Below are positions 50,496 to 59,345 of a stretch of DNA of 64,000 nt, piece by piece. Each line of letters opens with the position of its first letter. Positions within the stretch are counted from its first letter, which is position 1. The stretch comes from Pseudomaricurvus sp050633365 (GTDB lineage Bacteria; Pseudomonadota; Gammaproteobacteria; Pseudomonadales; Cellvibrionaceae): positions 62,001 to 126,000 of the forward strand of contig JBOEGJ010000003.1 in assembly GCA_050633365.1 (NCBI GenBank), read 5' to 3'. The notes under the pieces are model-generated. The model searched no databases and had not been told where the DNA came from. It was given only the letters and a program-made list of their open reading frames with translations. The position numbers were made by a program, and so were the translations under genes.

Positions 50496-52883
50496 TTAGA
50501 ATCTCCAGCGGCCACGAATGGAGACGCTGCTGCCTTTGCCCCATGCAACTTGCTGGCTGCCAGACATCAAGGTCATGTCGTTAGAGTAAGCAATAATGTC
50601 TTCGTCCAATAGGTTTTTACCCACTAGGGCAAGATCCCACTGATCGTCTTGAGGGGCCAAGGTCAGGCTAAGGCCAACCGAGGTGTAAGCGTCTTGTATG
50701 GCTAATTCATCGTTATCTTGAGCTGTGTGATGATCATCCAACCAGTTGGCATCTACGACGCTGCGCAGGTAGTAATCGCTGAAGTAGTACTCGTGTTCCA
50801 GTGATAGGCTAGCGGTCCACTCAGGAGTAAAGGCGCTGGTGCCGCCTTTAAGGTCCTGTTGGCAGGCTCCGGTGATTGGGTTGGCGATAACGCCCGCTGG
50901 TGCAGAACCCGCGCCCAGCGCAACTTTTTGTGCATCGGTGCAACCGGCGTTGGGGTAATCGTCAAATTCGAAATTGACGTAGCCGAGGGATCCGCGCAAC
51001 ATCAAGCTTTCTGTTAACTGCCATCGGCCATCGGCTTCAAGGCCCCAGATACTGGCAGAGGCGGCGTTTTCAACCACAAAACCGGTAGAGCCAGTAAAGA
51101 TCGTCGCTTGGAGATCGGTGTACTCCATATCAAACAGCGCGACGTTCAACTCAGCGGCACCATCGGCTAAAGTCATCTTGGCGCCGATTTCGAAAGACTT
51201 AACCTTTTCTTGTTCGAACTCTGCTTCGTCTGCGATATCGGTTAATGCCCAGCTGTTGAAACCACCGGATTTAACACCGGTGCTCAAAGTGACGTAGGCC
51301 ATCAAATTGTCGGTGGCATCCCATTGAGCATTGAGGGTGTAAGTCCACTCTTCCTCGTCACGCTGCAGATCGTGCTGATGAGGCGTAAATTCTGCCAGGC
51401 TCAACTCATAGCCCAGACAAGTTTTTTCGATATCCGTCGCCCACTCAGCGCAGTACATGTTTTGAGTGCCACTCTTGTCTTCTTCAGCGTAACGCGCCCC
51501 CACGGTGACTCGAACGGTGTCGGTCACATCGTAAGTACCTTGCGCAAAGGCCGCTAGAGTTTCGCTTTCTTGCTCGAGGCTACCAAAGCGGGTGAACTTC
51601 GGAAGACCGCCGGCTGGGGCTAGTCCGCCAGCGACAATGACATCGCCTAAGGTGGCTGAACGGCCGGTGGGAATGCCGCTTGCGGTCAGTACTTGCGCTT
51701 CAGTATTGAAGCTAGAGCCTTGCCCAATATACAGCGAGCTATCTTGCCAGTAAGCACCGGCAATCATTTCGAAACCGTCACCAAAATCTGAGACAAAGCG
51801 AACTTCGAGACTGGTTTGATCGAAGTCTTCTTCTTCCGCCAAGCCAATACCGTCGAAGGCGTTGAAGTCAGCGTCGGTTAGGCGTTTATAGTCGTACTCG
51901 GAGTAACCGGTGATGGCTGTCCAGGTACCGTTGTCGACATCGTAGTCAACACGGAGAGACGATTCACGAGTATCGCCTTCAAACACTTGAGCTGCGCCGT
52001 AATCGATGCCTTCGGTAGTGTTACCGATGGTGGTTTTACGGTTGCCTGGGTTCATTTCGGGGTTGTTTGGGAAAGTCGAACCAAAGGTGTTGTAGAGACC
52101 GGCCAAGCTAGCGCCAACGATATTCTCTTCGTAAGGTGCGCCTTTGTTTTCCCACTCGCCTTGTTCGTATTTGAATTTAACCAATACACTGTCGCTGGCA
52201 TCCCACTCGAGCGAGACTCGTCCAGCCCACTCATCATTTTGCGGTTCGTGGTTCCCGTAGTATTGGTTTTCTACCCAGCCCTTATCTGTCTCACGCTGCA
52301 ACAGCGCTACACGACCCAATAGTGTCTCGGTGATTGCGCCAGAAATGTAGCCTTGTACTTCGGTTTCTTCATGTTCGGGGTCGTATTGACCGCTGAGAGA
52401 ACCTTCGAAGACTTCGGTGGGGGTCGCAGAAGTGATGTTCAGCGCGCCGCCAATGGTGTTTTTACCAAACAAGGTGCCCTGTGGGCCGCGCAGTACTTCA
52501 ACTGTGCCAACGTCCAAGAACGAGAAGCGGGACTGAGTACCACGACCGCGGTAAACACTGTCGACAAAAGTGGGAACCGATTGTTCGATACTGGCCAATA
52601 CGCCTGATTGAATACCTCGAACAGAAATTACATCGCCGAGAACGCTGGTGGTGATGTTGAGGTTCGGCACATAGGCCGAAAATTCTTGCATGCTTGGAAT
52701 GCCGGCTTCTTGAAGCTTGTCGCCGCTCATTGCGGAAACGGAGATGGGCACGTCTTGCAGGCTTTCGGCGCGCTTTTGAGCCGTTACAACGACTTCTTCA
52801 AGAGTGACTTGAGCTGTCGCTGCTGTTGAGATCAACGAGCTGAGCGCCAGCGCTAAAGGTGTTAGGGATATTGTTTTTTTCAT
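50496..52883 (-). CDS. TonB-dependent outer-membrane receptor
   Basis: 795-aa receptor. The signal peptide MKKTISLTPLALALSSLISTAATAQ is followed by a TonB-box-like EEVVVTAQKRAES and a plug domain (about 45-160, VEVLRGPQGTLFGKNTIGGALNI). A 22-strand barrel ends in the terminal aromatic SIRGRWRF. The N-terminus TAQKRAESLQDVPISVSA is typical of the large sphingomonad/marine receptor group for organic substrates, not classic siderophores. No transport partners are adjacent. The frame opens at 52907, but the ATG at 52883 gives a clean signal. Confidence 0.92.
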   Translation of the reverse strand: MKKTISLTPLALALSSLISTAATAQVTLEEVVVTAQKRAESLQDVPISVSAMSGDKLQEAGIPSMQEFSAYVPNLNITTSVLGDVISVRGIQSGVLASIEQSVPTFVDSVYRGRGTQSRFSFLDVGTVEVLRGPQGTLFGKNTIGGALNITSATPTEVFEGSLSGQYDPEHEETEVQGYISGAITETLLGRVALLQRETDKGWVENQYYGNHEPQNDEWAGRVSLEWDASDSVLVKFKYEQGEWENKGAPYEENIVGASLAGLYNTFGSTFPNNPEMNPGNRKTTIGNTTEGIDYGAAQVFEGDTRESSLRVDYDVDNGTWTAITGYSEYDYKRLTDADFNAFDGIGLAEEEDFDQTSLEVRFVSDFGDGFEMIAGAYWQDSSLYIGQGSSFNTEAQVLTASGIPTGRSATLGDVIVAGGLAPAGGLPKFTRFGSLEQESETLAAFAQGTYDVTDTVRVTVGARYAEEDKSGTQNMYCAEWATDIEKTCLGYELSLAEFTPHQHDLQRDEEEWTYTLNAQWDATDNLMAYVTLSTGVKSGGFNSWALTDIADEAEFEQEKVKSFEIGAKMTLADGAAELNVALFDMEYTDLQATIFTGSTGFVVENAASASIWGLEADGRWQLTESLMLRGSLGYVNFEFDDYPNAGCTDAQKVALGAGSAPAGVIANPITGACQQDLKGGTSAFTPEWTASLSLEHEYYFSDYYLRSVVDANWLDDHHTAQDNDELAIQDAYTSVGLSLTLAPQDDQWDLALVGKNLLDEDIIAYSNDMTLMSGSQQVAWGKGSSVSIRGRWRF

Positions 52884-53064
52884 GGGATACATCTCTTTCA
52901 TCGACAAAATAGATAGGGATACTTCTGCGGTATCTTGATGAAGCTCAGATAGAGTTCTGCTTCTGATTTTGAGCGGTGCATTCTGCCTGTGATTGTCGAG
53001 GTGTGGTGTACCCTAAACGCCAGCATTTGACCGTCGGCGCCAAGGTGAGAGATGAAATAAGGAG

Positions 53065-54777
53065 TTAAGAGGAATGACTATTTTGCAGTAGGGTAATAAA
53101 TTCACTCTCGGGGAGAGGTTTACTAAAAAAGTAGCCCTGATATTGATAGCACTGCTGCCTGGCCAGAAACTCGCGCTCGCGTTCGGTTTCAACCCCTTCT
53201 GCAATGACCTCCATGTTGAGGTTTTGAGTCATGCTAATAATGGTCTCGACAATACAGGCATGGCGGCGATCTGAGGTGATACGTCGAACAAAGCTCTGAT
53301 CAATTTTCAGTTTGTCGATGGGTAGGCGGGTCAGGTACGCGAGTGATGAATAGCCGGTGCCAAAATCATCAATGGCGATCGATATGCCGAGAGATTTTAG
53401 GCGGTGCAACTTTTGTATCGCCAACTCTTCGTGATTGAGCAATGTACTTTCGGTGATTTCAATTTGCAGATGTTTGTTGGGCGTGTGGTATTGGTCGAGT
53501 TGTTTCTCGATGTGATCACAGAAACGATCCTGTTGAAACTGTATCGGGCTGATGTTGATGGCCAGAACAAAATCTTCCGATAGAGACTGATGAACCTGTT
53601 CGATGAGTGCCATGGCTGACTCGAGAATCCAATCGCCAATGGCGTGAATCATTCCCGTTTGTTCGGCGATGGGAATGAATTGATCCGGGCCGACAAAACC
53701 CAATACCGGATTGTTCCAACGAATCAAGGCCTCGGCCCCAATCACGTTTCCGTCGTAGTCGTATTGAGGTTGATACACCAAATGAAATTCTCGGCGTTGA
53801 AGCGCTTGCCTCAGATGGCTTTGCAGAGTGTGTTGGTACTCCGCTTGATTTCCTAACTCGGCGTCGTAAATAGCGTGGCAGTTTCTACCGCTGTTTTTTG
53901 CTGCGTAGAGAGCAATGTCTGCCTGCTGAAACTTCTTGTCGGTATTCTTTCCTTCCGGATGAATCAACGTGATTCCCACGCTGGCCCCCAGGTAATGGGT
54001 ATGGGATGAAATGAGGAAAGGCAAGCTCAAGCTTTGAATGATTTCGTCGGCAAACTTTGTGGTGTGGGCAGTGATATCGTCAACGGGGGCTTGTGCTAGG
54101 TTAACCAGCACGGAAAATTCATCACCTCCAATTCGATAAACCGCATCGTTAGTCGGTGCTACTTCTCTGAGGCGTTGAGCGACGTCGCAGAGTAATTGGT
54201 CTCCAACTTTATGCCCTAATGAATCATTAATGGTTTTAAAGTGATCGAGATCGATAATCAGTAAAGCGGCAGGATGCTCGCGTTGCTGTTGCATAAAGTC
54301 TGTTAATATTGATTGCAGGTTGCGGCGATTGGCGAGCCCTGTCAATTGATCATGATTAGCTTGAAACTCAATTCTTTGTTGGTAGGTTTTACGTTCAGTA
54401 ATGTCGGTGTAAGTGCCCAATACTCCGACGACTTTACCGGCGTTGTCGAACAGCGGAATCTTACTGGTTTGCAGCCAAAAGGTTCCGCCATCAGCTTGGG
54501 TCTGTTTTTCTTCAATCTCTATTTTGGCCTGACCATTGGCGATAACTTCGCGATCGTCTGCGCGAAAGGCTTCGGCCTGTTCCCTGCTCCATGCCAGCTC
54601 GAAGTCTGTTTTGCCATTCAGTTCTTCTAAGCTAGTAACACCTGCATCGGATAAGAATCGTCGATTACCGCCGCGATAGGCCAAATCAAGGTCTTTCCAG
54701 AAAACTCTAGATGGAATACTGTCGAGCACCAGTTGCAACATCGATGTTGGGGTGTCGAGGGGATTTGTATTGGGCAT
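53065..54777 (-). CDS. PAS-GGDEF-EAL protein (cyclic-di-GMP turnover)
   Basis: 570-aa cytoplasmic protein. A PAS domain (about 10-125, ending VLGTYTDITERK) is followed by a GGDEF domain with the intact RIGGDEFSVLV (about residue 220). The EAL domain carries AEALIRWNN, NISPIQF, EITESTLL, DDFGTGYSS, KIDQSFV and EGVETE. All canonical catalytic residues of both domains are present, so it could make or degrade c-di-GMP; phosphodiesterase activity often dominates. No membrane helix is seen. Confidence 0.9.
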   Translation of the reverse strand: MPNTNPLDTPTSMLQLVLDSIPSRVFWKDLDLAYRGGNRRFLSDAGVTSLEELNGKTDFELAWSREQAEAFRADDREVIANGQAKIEIEEKQTQADGGTFWLQTSKIPLFDNAGKVVGVLGTYTDITERKTYQQRIEFQANHDQLTGLANRRNLQSILTDFMQQQREHPAALLIIDLDHFKTINDSLGHKVGDQLLCDVAQRLREVAPTNDAVYRIGGDEFSVLVNLAQAPVDDITAHTTKFADEIIQSLSLPFLISSHTHYLGASVGITLIHPEGKNTDKKFQQADIALYAAKNSGRNCHAIYDAELGNQAEYQHTLQSHLRQALQRREFHLVYQPQYDYDGNVIGAEALIRWNNPVLGFVGPDQFIPIAEQTGMIHAIGDWILESAMALIEQVHQSLSEDFVLAINISPIQFQQDRFCDHIEKQLDQYHTPNKHLQIEITESTLLNHEELAIQKLHRLKSLGISIAIDDFGTGYSSLAYLTRLPIDKLKIDQSFVRRITSDRRHACIVETIISMTQNLNMEVIAEGVETEREREFLARQQCYQYQGYFFSKPLPESEFITLLQNSHSS

Positions 54778-54863
54778 ATAGGTCGAGTGCTAGCTTAGGC
54801 AGTTAGCTAACAGTATAGACACATATTGCAATCGCGACGGGAAGGGGGGGGAGCCGCTGGGTG

Positions 54864-54898
54864 TGCCTTCAGGGTGGTAGCTCAAGGCCCTGAAGGCA
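54864..54898 (-). terminator. Hairpin after fbp
   Basis: TGCCTTCAGGG and CCCTGAAGGCA form a perfect 11-bp stem 13 bases past the fbp stop. No clear T run follows on the minus strand. Confidence 0.5.
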
Positions 54899-54910
54899 GG
54901 AGCCGAAGTC

Positions 54911-55915
54911 TCAGCTTTCGCTTAAGAATTCTTCGACTTTTTCTATCATCTTGTTAGAGCCGACAAAGAAAGGGGTGCGCTGATGCAGCTCGTCCGGCTT
55001 GAGTGTCATGATGCGCTGTCCCGGGGCGGATATGGCGCTGCCACCGGCTTGCTCGGCCAAGAAGGCAATGGGATTGCACTCATAAAGAAGGCGCAATTTA
55101 CCGTTGGGATGACTGCTCGAAGGCGGGTAAAAGTAAATGCCGCCCTTAATGAGGTTGCGATGAAAGTCCGAAACCAGAGAGCCAATATAGCGCGAGGTAT
55201 AGGGGCGATTCGTCGCTAAGTCTTCTTCCTGACAATACTTGATGTATTTCTTCACGCCTTCAGGGAAGTGAATGTAGTTGCCTTCATTGACCGAATAGAT
55301 TTTTCCATCTTGCGGTGTTTTCATGTCGGGGTGGGATAGACAGAAAACGCCCAAACTTGGGTCGAAGGTAAAGCCGTTAACGCCGTTGCCAGTGGTGTAA
55401 ACCAGCATGGTTGAAGAGCCGTAGATTACGTAGCCTGCTGCCACCTGCTTTTCTCCAGGCTGCAGAAAGTCCTCGGAGGTAACTGGTTGACCGACTTTAG
55501 AAACGCGCTTGTAGATCGAAAAGATAGTACCAACCGATACGTTCACGTCGATATTGGATGAGCCGTCGAGCGGGTCCATCAGTACGACGTACTCGCCATC
55601 TTGGCTGTTGCCCTCAAAGTTGACGTATTTGTCTTCTTCTTCCGATGCAATGCCGCAAACAACGCCGCGAGCGGCCAGCGCCGATTTGAATTTGTCGTTG
55701 GCGTAGATATCGAGCTTTTGCTGTTGCTCCCCCTGAATATTCTCTTCACCGGCAGCGCCATTGATATCGACGAGTCCCGCCTTATTGATCTGCCGATGCA
55801 CTATCTTGGAGGCGAGACGAATAGAGGAGAATATCGAGGTGAGAGCACCACTGGCGTTAGGGTACTCAGCTTGGCGTTCGATGATGAATTCACCGAGGGT
55901 CTTGGTCATTTCCAT
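54911..55915 (-). CDS. fbp: Fructose-1,6-bisphosphatase class 1
   Basis: 334-aa gluconeogenic phosphatase. The metal and substrate sites are in SEEEDKYV, VLMDPLDGSSNIDVNVSVGTIF, RYIGSLVSDFHRNLIKGGIYFYP and LRLLYECNPIAFLAEQAGG. Start ATG (MEMTKTLGEF). Monocistronic by appearance, with a hairpin 13 bases after the stop. Confidence 0.96.
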   Translation of the reverse strand: MEMTKTLGEFIIERQAEYPNASGALTSIFSSIRLASKIVHRQINKAGLVDINGAAGEENIQGEQQQKLDIYANDKFKSALAARGVVCGIASEEEDKYVNFEGNSQDGEYVVLMDPLDGSSNIDVNVSVGTIFSIYKRVSKVGQPVTSEDFLQPGEKQVAAGYVIYGSSTMLVYTTGNGVNGFTFDPSLGVFCLSHPDMKTPQDGKIYSVNEGNYIHFPEGVKKYIKYCQEEDLATNRPYTSRYIGSLVSDFHRNLIKGGIYFYPPSSSHPNGKLRLLYECNPIAFLAEQAGGSAISAPGQRIMTLKPDELHQRTPFFVGSNKMIEKVEEFLSES

Positions 55916-56113
55916 GGGGCAACTTCTTCTAAAGGCATTTGAGCAAAGGCGCTAAGTGTCCCGTTTGGTGAAGGATTGTCAACTGTTAATGCTCGCGGAT
56001 GGCCGCTTTGTGCTATTTGTGGCCGAACAGACTGATACAAATACGGGATTTCCCCTAAGGAACCAATCCGTCGGCCAAGTCCTATCTGAGTTTCACAAGT
56101 GAGCTCAAAGCGC

Positions 56114-57118
56114 TCAATGGTAGCGCAGCTCCGTCGCTTTCCCTCTAAATACTCGATATGAGTAGGCCGTATAGAGCAATATAATGGGGATCACGATTAA
56201 GGCTCCGATAAGAATAAAGCTAAGAGATTCAGGTGCGCTAGCGGCATCCCAGATGGTCAGTCGGCCGGGAACCACATAGGGAAAGAAGCTGAAGGCTAAT
56301 CCGACAAAACTCATCAGAAATAGGATGGCCACCAAAATAAACGGGAGCCAACTGTGGCGATCATTTGTTTTTGGCAGTCGATTTAAAAGTACTTCGTTGG
56401 CGGTGAATGCCAGCAGGCTAATGATGGGGATGAGCAAAGCGAAGAAAGCCAAGGGAAATTCAAACCAGCGGTCGAATACATTGGGGTTTATCCACAGATT
56501 CATGATTGATACCGATAATAGCCCCGCCAGAGTCATCCGCCCACTGGTTCGAGCCCAGGCAATGGCTTGAGCTTGTAATTGCGATTCGGTTTTGAGAATC
56601 AACCAGGCGCTGCCGATGTAACAGTAGGCGGCCGAGACGCCAACGGCTGACAGTAAACAAAAGGCGATGGTCAGATAAGTAGTTTCAAACCCTGTGACGT
56701 AAGCGCCGAGCATATAGCCCTGGGTCAAGGTGGTAAGTAATGACCCGAATTTAAACAGTCGATCCCAGGCCATTTTATGGGCAACGGCCGCTTTCGTGCG
56801 AAAGTCGAAAGCTACTCCGCGCATGATCAAACCAATTAGCATGATCACGACCGGCAGGTAGAGCTTCATCAGAATAATACTGTGGGCCGCTGGGAATGCG
56901 ATTAGCATTAAGCCCACCGCCAAGACGAGCCAGGTTTCATTGGCATCCCAGAACGGCCCAATCGAAGCGATCATGACGTCTCTGTCGGTCTCTGCTTGAG
57001 TTGACGTGGGAAGTAAAATCCCAACGCCAAGATCGTAACCATCAACAATAGCGTACACGATGATGGCTAGAGCCATTAGTCCTGCAAAAATAATAGGCAG
57101 TGTATGAGCGTCCATCAT
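56114..57118 (-). CDS. cioB: Cytochrome bd-type quinol oxidase subunit II (CioB/CydB)
   Basis: 334-aa integral membrane protein with eight or nine helices. It contains IGPFWDANETWLVLAVG, characteristic of CydB/CioB, and the GYMLGAYV region. It overlaps the subunit I gene by 4 bases. No CydX-like small subunit was seen after the stop. Confidence 0.92.
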   Translation of the reverse strand: MMDAHTLPIIFAGLMALAIIVYAIVDGYDLGVGILLPTSTQAETDRDVMIASIGPFWDANETWLVLAVGLMLIAFPAAHSIILMKLYLPVVIMLIGLIMRGVAFDFRTKAAVAHKMAWDRLFKFGSLLTTLTQGYMLGAYVTGFETTYLTIAFCLLSAVGVSAAYCYIGSAWLILKTESQLQAQAIAWARTSGRMTLAGLLSVSIMNLWINPNVFDRWFEFPLAFFALLIPIISLLAFTANEVLLNRLPKTNDRHSWLPFILVAILFLMSFVGLAFSFFPYVVPGRLTIWDAASAPESLSFILIGALIVIPIILLYTAYSYRVFRGKATELRYH

Positions 57119-58482
57119 GACTGGGTTCCTGTAGTTGATAGTTCTCCGGTTATTCGTGGTTCTTCCGTTTCAAATTCTTCGACGGTGACCGATTTTCTCG
57201 CCATCAGCAATAGCGTGTGAATGTAGGCAAGTAATAGGAAGAGGTAAACGCTGCAATAGAGTATCAGCGAGATGCCCACGTTTTCCGGGGCGATGGGGGT
57301 GACTGCGGCTTCGGTGGTCAATACTCCGGTCACCAGCCAAGGTTGGCGTCCAGTCTCGGTCACATACCATCCCGCCAAGGTGGCAATCCAACCGGAGAAC
57401 ATCATCAGCACAAGTACTTTTAGATGGGGCTGGGATAACTCTTGTTTTCGCACCAGCAGTTGCCAGCAACTAAACCAAGATACCGCAATCATCAATAAGC
57501 CAATACCTACCATAATGCGAAAGCCGTAGAATACTGGCGCGACGGGGGGATGGTTACCTTCAAATTCGTTCAGTCCTTTGATTTCTCCCTCGGCTTCGTG
57601 CGTCAGAATCAAACTTGCTAATTTGGGAACCCCTATGGCGAGGTGATTGCGTCGCTGTTGTTCATCGGGAATCGCGAACAACAGCAAAGGCGCTCCTTTT
57701 TCAGTTTCCCAGACACCTTCCATTGCGGCTATTTTTTGAGGCTGATGTTCTAACGTATTCAAGCCATGAAAGTCGCCAACCAACGCTTGCAGAGGTGCCA
57801 GTATAGCGGCGATGATGAGTCCGGTTTTTAGCGCAAGTCTAGGCGCCTTTTTTGTGTCACCTTTAATCAATCGATAAGCCGAGATACCCGCTACAAAAAA
57901 TGATGCTGTTAATCCGGAGGCGATTAACATATGGAAAAAACGATAGGGAAATGATGGGTTAAAAATAATTGAAAACCAGTCAACGGGGAACGCGACTCCG
58001 TCTCGCATTTCAAACCCTGTAGGTGTGTGCATCCAAGAATTTAGGGCTAAAATCCAAAACGCAGATAGACTGGTACCTATGGCGACCATTAATGCGGCAA
58101 GTGTATGAACTCGGCTGGGTACGCGATTGATGCCAAAAAGCATAATGCCTAAAAATGTAGCTTCGAGAAAAAATGCGGTTAGTACCTCGTAGCCTAGTAA
58201 GGGTCCTGCGATGTTGCCGACTGTTTCCATATAGCCTGGCCAGTTAGTTCCGAACTGAAACGACATGGTGATACCGCTAACGACGCCGAGAGCGAAGGTC
58301 AATGCAAAGGCCTTTACCCAAAACCGGTAGGCGCGCATCCAAATCGGATCTTGGGTTTGATCGTATCGGACCTTAAAGAAAACCAAGATCCAACAAAGTG
58401 CAATGGTTATGGTGGGAAACAAAATATGAAAACTAATGTTGGTTGCAAACTGCAGTCGAGAGAGTAGTAATGTATCGAGCAT
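57115..58482 (-). CDS. cioA: Cyanide-insensitive-type bd quinol oxidase subunit I (CioA/CydA)
   Basis: 455-aa heme subunit. The heme-b595 ligand His lies in LQFATNISFHILFP. A second His is in FHMLIASGLTASFFVAG, and the quinol-site QPQKIAAMEGVWETE is present. The Q-loop between GLNEFEGN and PPVAPVFYGFRIM lacks the long C-terminal part seen in E. coli CydA, marking the short-loop CIO group. GWYVTETGRQPW closes the conserved C-terminal half. The upstream gap of 128 bases should hold the promoter. Confidence 0.93.
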   Translation of the reverse strand: MLDTLLLSRLQFATNISFHILFPTITIALCWILVFFKVRYDQTQDPIWMRAYRFWVKAFALTFALGVVSGITMSFQFGTNWPGYMETVGNIAGPLLGYEVLTAFFLEATFLGIMLFGINRVPSRVHTLAALMVAIGTSLSAFWILALNSWMHTPTGFEMRDGVAFPVDWFSIIFNPSFPYRFFHMLIASGLTASFFVAGISAYRLIKGDTKKAPRLALKTGLIIAAILAPLQALVGDFHGLNTLEHQPQKIAAMEGVWETEKGAPLLLFAIPDEQQRRNHLAIGVPKLASLILTHEAEGEIKGLNEFEGNHPPVAPVFYGFRIMVGIGLLMIAVSWFSCWQLLVRKQELSQPHLKVLVLMMFSGWIATLAGWYVTETGRQPWLVTGVLTTEAAVTPIAPENVGISLILYCSVYLFLLLAYIHTLLLMARKSVTVEEFETEEPRITGELSTTGTQS

Positions 58483-58610
58483 AGGTACCTCTTGAGTCTG
58501 TGATCCTAATCAGCACGTGATGTGATCAATCAGTAATTTTTGAGCTGAGCCTGTCTTTGATGCCTTAATAAGCGATACGGATAATCTGCGATGGAATTCT
58601 TGAATTTCAT

Positions 58611-59189
58611 TCAGCAATCGCTGTTCTCGTCCGTTTGAGTATTTCGCTTTTTCCCGGTGACCGTATTTGTAAAATCCAACAATTTGGTCACGCCAGAGCC
58701 GAGAGCCATTAGCGTTGTTAGCTGTTCGGGATCGAGTTTGTTCAATTGATTGGCGAATTCATCCATCCGCTCCAATAGATCATGAATTTCTTGCATCTTC
58801 TCCTGCGCGTGGATTTCATGTTCGTCCTGCGGAGACTCCAATAGCTGTGAACGAAGTAGTGATAGTGTCGGATCGAGTTCTCGTTTACGGCGCTCTTCAA
58901 ACACAATGCGGGCCAGTTCCCAGATGCTACCGGCGGGTGAAAAATACTCTTTCCGATCACCCGGGATGTGTTGCCGAGTTACAAGCCGCCAAGCCTGAAG
59001 TTCCTTTAGGCCCATGCTGACGTTGCCACGACTGATTTTTAGCGCCGCTGCAAGTTGATCCGCATTAAGAGGTTCTGAGTGAATTGTTAGTAACGCAAAC
59101 ATTTGTCCCACTGTTCGGTTAAATCCCCAGCGGCTGCCCATTTCCCCAAAATGGAAAACGAAGGCTTCATTTTTACTTGATAGTTTCAT
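58611..59189 (-). CDS. GbsR/MarR-like transcriptional regulator
   Basis: 192-aa winged-helix protein starting FHFGEMGSRWGFNRTVGQMFALL, typical of GbsR-type regulators. The recognition helix is in ADQLAAALKISRGNVSMGLKELQAW, with a helical C-terminal dimer region (about 110-175). It lies just upstream of cioAB on the same strand. Immediately ahead of its start is a perfect 18-bp palindrome, so it probably represses itself and may control the oxidase. Confidence 0.85.
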   Translation of the reverse strand: MKLSSKNEAFVFHFGEMGSRWGFNRTVGQMFALLTIHSEPLNADQLAAALKISRGNVSMGLKELQAWRLVTRQHIPGDRKEYFSPAGSIWELARIVFEERRKRELDPTLSLLRSQLLESPQDEHEIHAQEKMQEIHDLLERMDEFANQLNKLDPEQLTTLMALGSGVTKLLDFTNTVTGKKRNTQTDENSDC

Positions 59190-59199
59190 TTTACTAAAC

Positions 59200-59217
59200 T
59201 TTCAGAAATTTCTGAAA
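59200..59217. promoter_or_regulatory. Perfect 18-bp palindrome, probable GbsR-like operator
   Basis: TTTCAGAAATTTCTGAAA is fully self-complementary and lies 11 bases upstream of the regulator start. No second copy was seen before cioA or ndh. Confidence 0.7.
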
Positions 59218-59345
59218 ATTATAAAGCTAAGTTGAGCTAAGTCAATGTAATTTGTATTCAATTGGGTGGTAAAGGCTGTATCGAGTGGAGAAGTTTGACT
59301 TACTCCCCTCCGGAAAAGGTGGGGAATAAGTCTATGCTGACGAGA

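Noticed and set aside
58500..58560. FNR/ANR-like TTGAT half-sites upstream of cioA
   Set aside because: Only one half-site matches; the full TTGAT-N4-ATCAA palindrome is absent.
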